The notes beneath the pieces are model-generated. The model saw only the letters and a list, made by a program, of their open reading frames with translations, was not told the DNA's origin and searched no databases. The translations under genes were made by a program, and so were the position numbers. From Zoogloeaceae bacterium (lineage in GTDB: Bacteria > Pseudomonadota > Gammaproteobacteria > Burkholderiales > Rhodocyclaceae), in assembly GCA_031259605.1 (NCBI GenBank), contig JAIRLE010000075.1, positions 1 to 15,871 of the forward strand: DNA of 15,871 nucleotides. Reading direction: 5' to 3'. This document shows positions 14,113 through 15,871 of the stretch, piece by piece (the stretch's first letter is position 1; each line of letters starts with the position of its first letter).

Positions 14113-14182
14113 CGGATGCACTAGGCTATGGTGACGTATTCGAGGCTATTGTCCGGCAGTGGCGGCCTGAACTGTCTGATCT

Positions 14183-14944
14183 GTGAAAATTGCGATTGCA
14201 CGCGTCTACCTGCGCGTCAGCACAGACGCGCAAGACCTGGAACGCCAAGAGAAAATCATCGCCGAGGCGAAGGCGACCGGGTACTACATCGCGGGCGTCT
14301 ACCGCGAAAAAGCGTCCGGCGCGCGCGCCGACCGGCCTGAACTGCTGCGCATGGTGGCCGACCTGCAACCCGGCGAAGTGGTGATTGCCGAGAAGATCAA
14401 CCGCATCAGCCGCCTGCCGTTGGCCGAAGCCGAGCGGCTTGTGGCGTCGATCCGGGGAAAAGGAGCAAAGTTGGCCATCCCCGGCGTGGTGGATCTATCC
14501 GATCTGGCGGCCGCGGCCGAGGGTGTGAGCAAGATCGTCCTGGAGGACGTGCAGGCCATGCTGCTGCGCCTGGCGCTGCAAATCGCCCGCGACGATTACG
14601 AAGATCGCCGACGGCGGCAGCGCCAGCACCGTCAAGATGGTGTGCCGCAAGGCGCAAACACGCGGCCAGTAGCCTTTCATGCTACAATTAATGGCGAGGA
14701 GATAGATGTTATGGACACCCCCGAAGACACCCCCGGTTCCGACGCCATGTGGCGTTTTGAATGCAGGAACGCGCTTGCCAACGTCAAGATCGAGGGCTTC
14801 GAGCCGGATGAAGCCTTCATGCAGCTTTGGCAGCAGGTTGTCGATCATGAAATCACAGATGATGAATTCCTACGGATTGTGATCGAGCGCGCACAAGCAA
14901 AAGATCGCGCCACTATCGCCGCTGCTTCTCGCGCCGTTGCCTGA
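14183..14944 (+). CDS. Truncated serine recombinase/resolvase fused in frame to Fic antitoxin
   Basis: Residues 1-146 are the catalytic domain of a small serine recombinase (resolvase/invertase): ARVYLRVSTDAQDLERQ with the nucleophile Ser13, ADRPELLRMVADLQPGE, then EKINRISRLPLAEAER. After EDRRRRQRQ (about 140-148) the expected C-terminal DNA-binding domain is missing. In another frame, DGGSASTVKMVCRKAQTRGQ ending at TAG 14670-14672 looks like its last residues, so an internal deletion with frame change is likely. The remaining frame continues without stop into the antitoxin (residues 177-253). Start GTG 14183 is forced by TGA at 14177; no good ribosome site is seen. The recombinase is probably inactive. 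Confidence 0.72.
   Translation: MKIAIARVYLRVSTDAQDLERQEKIIAEAKATGYYIAGVYREKASGARADRPELLRMVADLQPGEVVIAEKINRISRLPLAEAERLVASIRGKGAKLAIPGVVDLSDLAAAAEGVSKIVLEDVQAMLLRLALQIARDDYEDRRRRQRQHRQDGVPQGANTRPVAFHATINGEEIDVMDTPEDTPGSDAMWRFECRNALANVKIEGFEPDEAFMQLWQQVVDHEITDDEFLRIVIERAQAKDRATIAAASRAVA
14680..14688 (+). promoter_or_regulatory. Candidate extended -10 promoter of the antitoxin gene
   Basis: TG-C-TACAAT is an extended -10 box, 22 bases before the antitoxin ATG; no clear -35 is present. It would allow antitoxin expression independent of the recombinase reading frame. Confidence 0.4.
14711..14944 (+). CDS. VbhA-like Fic antitoxin
   Basis: This 77-residue acidic protein should bind the neighbouring Fic protein and block ATP in its active site. 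The segment RNALANVKIEGFEPDE aligns with the VbhA inhibitory-helix region, whose consensus is [S/T]xxxE[G/N]; here Asn24-VKI-Glu28-Gly29 keeps the Glu and Gly but replaces the Ser with Asn. Then VVDHEITDDEFLRIVIERA matches the VbhA tail. ATG 14711 was chosen for AGGAG nine bases upstream and an extended -10 at 14680. Its TGA overlaps the Fic start as TGATG, typical of coupled antitoxin-toxin pairs. It is also in frame with the truncated recombinase. Confidence 0.8.
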   Translation: MDTPEDTPGSDAMWRFECRNALANVKIEGFEPDEAFMQLWQQVVDHEITDDEFLRIVIERAQAKDRATIAAASRAVA

Positions 14945-15816
14945 TGCCCCCGCTAGACAAAGACCCGTATATAGACCCTGAGAGTGGCGTACTGAGAAAC
15001 AAATTAGGGTTGAAAGACATCAGCGCATTGCGTGATGCGGAATATGCCGCTTCATGGATACGGATAAAACAGCTAATCAAGAATCCGATTCCCGGAAATT
15101 TCAACATGGCGCATCTGTGCGCCATCCACAAACATATCTTCCAGGACGTCTACGATTGGGCGGGCAAGCTGCGGACGGTGAATATCTCGAAAGAAAATTC
15201 GCTGTTCTGCCTGTGCGAATACATGCCGTCATGGATGGATGACATCCACGGACGCCTGAAAAGAGATGACTACCTGCGCGGCCTGGACAAACCCGCCTTC
15301 GTCGACAAGATCACCCGTTTTCACGGCGACGTAGACGGCCTGCATCCCTTCCGCGAAGGTAACGGACGCGCCACGCGCGTCTTCATCGACCAGTTGGCCA
15401 GACAGGCCGGATATGTGCTCGACCAGGAAAAAATCGAGCAAAACAAGCAATCGTGGAACCGGGCAGCCGCCCTCGCCTTGTACGGACAGGAAGACATGAA
15501 GAAGGCGTTCTTCAACGACGCCATCCGGCCTGGCCGCGCCGTCGCCTTCGCGCTACAGCCCCAGACGGAAGCCTTAAAAGCCTACCCTGAACTGGCCGAA
15601 GCCTTCAAGGTCATGCGCCAGGCAGAGCAGTATTTTTCGACAAAACTGCCCGCGGCCAGTCAGAAGGCGGCGCTGGTGCAAGTGCGTACCCATATCCAGA
15701 ACCAACTGGAAGCCGGGAAAACCGGTGATTTTCAGGAAGTCTGGAAAAAACCAGAAAAACCCAAACCCTCCAGAACCCTCAAGCCCGAAAAGACCGAGCC
15801 GGACATCGAGCGTTGA
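14944..15816 (+). CDS. Fic-domain AMP-transferase toxin (VbhT-like)
   Basis: Fic enzymes transfer AMP (or another nucleotide part) from ATP to a hydroxyl of a target protein; VbhT-type toxins AMPylate DNA gyrase and topoisomerase IV in known cases. The active-site motif HPFREGNGRATR (134-145) is intact, with catalytic His134 and the anion-binding glycines; the flap precedes it around YDWAGKLRTVNISKENS (70-86). The N-terminal YIDPESGVLRNKLGL block is shared with VbhT/BepA-like Fic proteins. The last 35 residues are Lys/Pro/Glu-rich and probably disordered. At 290 residues it has no BID-type secretion domain visible. Start ATG 14944 overlaps the antitoxin stop. Target is not predictable. Confidence 0.92.
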   Translation: MPPLDKDPYIDPESGVLRNKLGLKDISALRDAEYAASWIRIKQLIKNPIPGNFNMAHLCAIHKHIFQDVYDWAGKLRTVNISKENSLFCLCEYMPSWMDDIHGRLKRDDYLRGLDKPAFVDKITRFHGDVDGLHPFREGNGRATRVFIDQLARQAGYVLDQEKIEQNKQSWNRAAALALYGQEDMKKAFFNDAIRPGRAVAFALQPQTEALKAYPELAEAFKVMRQAEQYFSTKLPAASQKAALVQVRTHIQNQLEAGKTGDFQEVWKKPEKPKPSRTLKPEKTEPDIER

Positions 15817-15830
15817 GTTTTTCAACTCAA
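15813..15830 (+). terminator. Weak hairpin at the end of the Fic gene
   Basis: TTGAGTT-TTTC-AACTCAA forms a 7-base stem overlapping the stop codon. No T-run follows, so terminator function is doubtful. The remaining 41 bases to the window end show nothing. Confidence 0.25.
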
Positions 15831-15871
15831 CCATGTATGTGCGCGTTTATCACAGACAGATAACCAGCACC

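Larger units (their letters stand above)
13614..14182. repeat. Repeat-rich spacer between gatB and the recombinase
   Basis: No gene is seen. Visible structures: a perfect 8-base-arm hairpin TTGGAGAT-GA-ATCTCCAA at 13696-13713; a 25-base imperfect inverted pair at 13804-13828 and 13994-14018; CCCTCGCCCGC/GCGGGAGAGGG hairpin at 13844-13871; GGTTCA-TCCC-TGAACC near 13876-13891; and leader repeat copy 3 at 14024-14112. An in-frame TGA at 14177 bars any recombinase start upstream of 14183. Confidence 0.6.

Overview
The window looks like the chromosome of a GC-rich betaproteobacterium, possibly a Rhodocyclales-type organism, although the genus cannot be fixed from this sequence. The reasons are an rpoH-type sigma factor preceded by a perfect CIRCE operator, DUF1840 and DUF1176 genes of the betaproteobacterial type, GatB, paired periplasmic copper chaperones, and a high load of hairpin intergenic repeats. 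No rRNA, tRNA or CRISPR array was seen.

Layout. Positions 217-2856 (minus strand) hold an FHA-domain protein, then an alpha/beta hydrolase whose stop overlaps the start of a NodI-like ABC ATPase. Positions 3085-3901 are an IS481-family element with 46-bp imperfect inverted ends and an internally deleted transposase. Positions 4240-4692 encode an exported DUF192 protein, and 4882-5748 encode RpoH behind CIRCE. Positions 5749-6273 are dense intergenic repeats. Positions 6274-6915 (minus) encode a SAM methyltransferase. Positions 7038-8976 are a plus-strand cluster: DUF1840, SUMT (siroheme/cobalamin branch) and a Sir2 deacylase. Positions 9191-10420 (minus) encode a PCu(A)C copper chaperone and an SCO1/SenC lipoprotein, probably for cytochrome oxidase copper-site assembly. 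Positions 10479-11000 hold a second decayed IS481 remnant split by a palindromic repeat element. Positions 11070-13613 encode a DUF1176 protein and GatB (no gatA or gatC in view). Positions 13614-14182 are repeats. Positions 14183-15816 carry a truncated serine recombinase fused in frame to a VbhA-like antitoxin, followed by an overlapping Fic-domain toxin.

Most notable points. (1) A roughly 170-bp structured repeat supplies the leader and Shine-Dalgarno region, up to the start codon, of two unrelated exported-protein genes (DUF192 and SCO1); a third, deleted copy sits just before the recombinase. (2) A resolvase deletion has placed the recombinase in frame with a Fic antitoxin. (3) IS481-type ends share a two-site architecture with 23-bp spacing, including a solo end. 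(4) A heat-shock operator overlaps the probable rpoH promoter. No clearly new multi-gene system was found; the repeat-borne leaders and the recombinase/Fic junction are the best leads.
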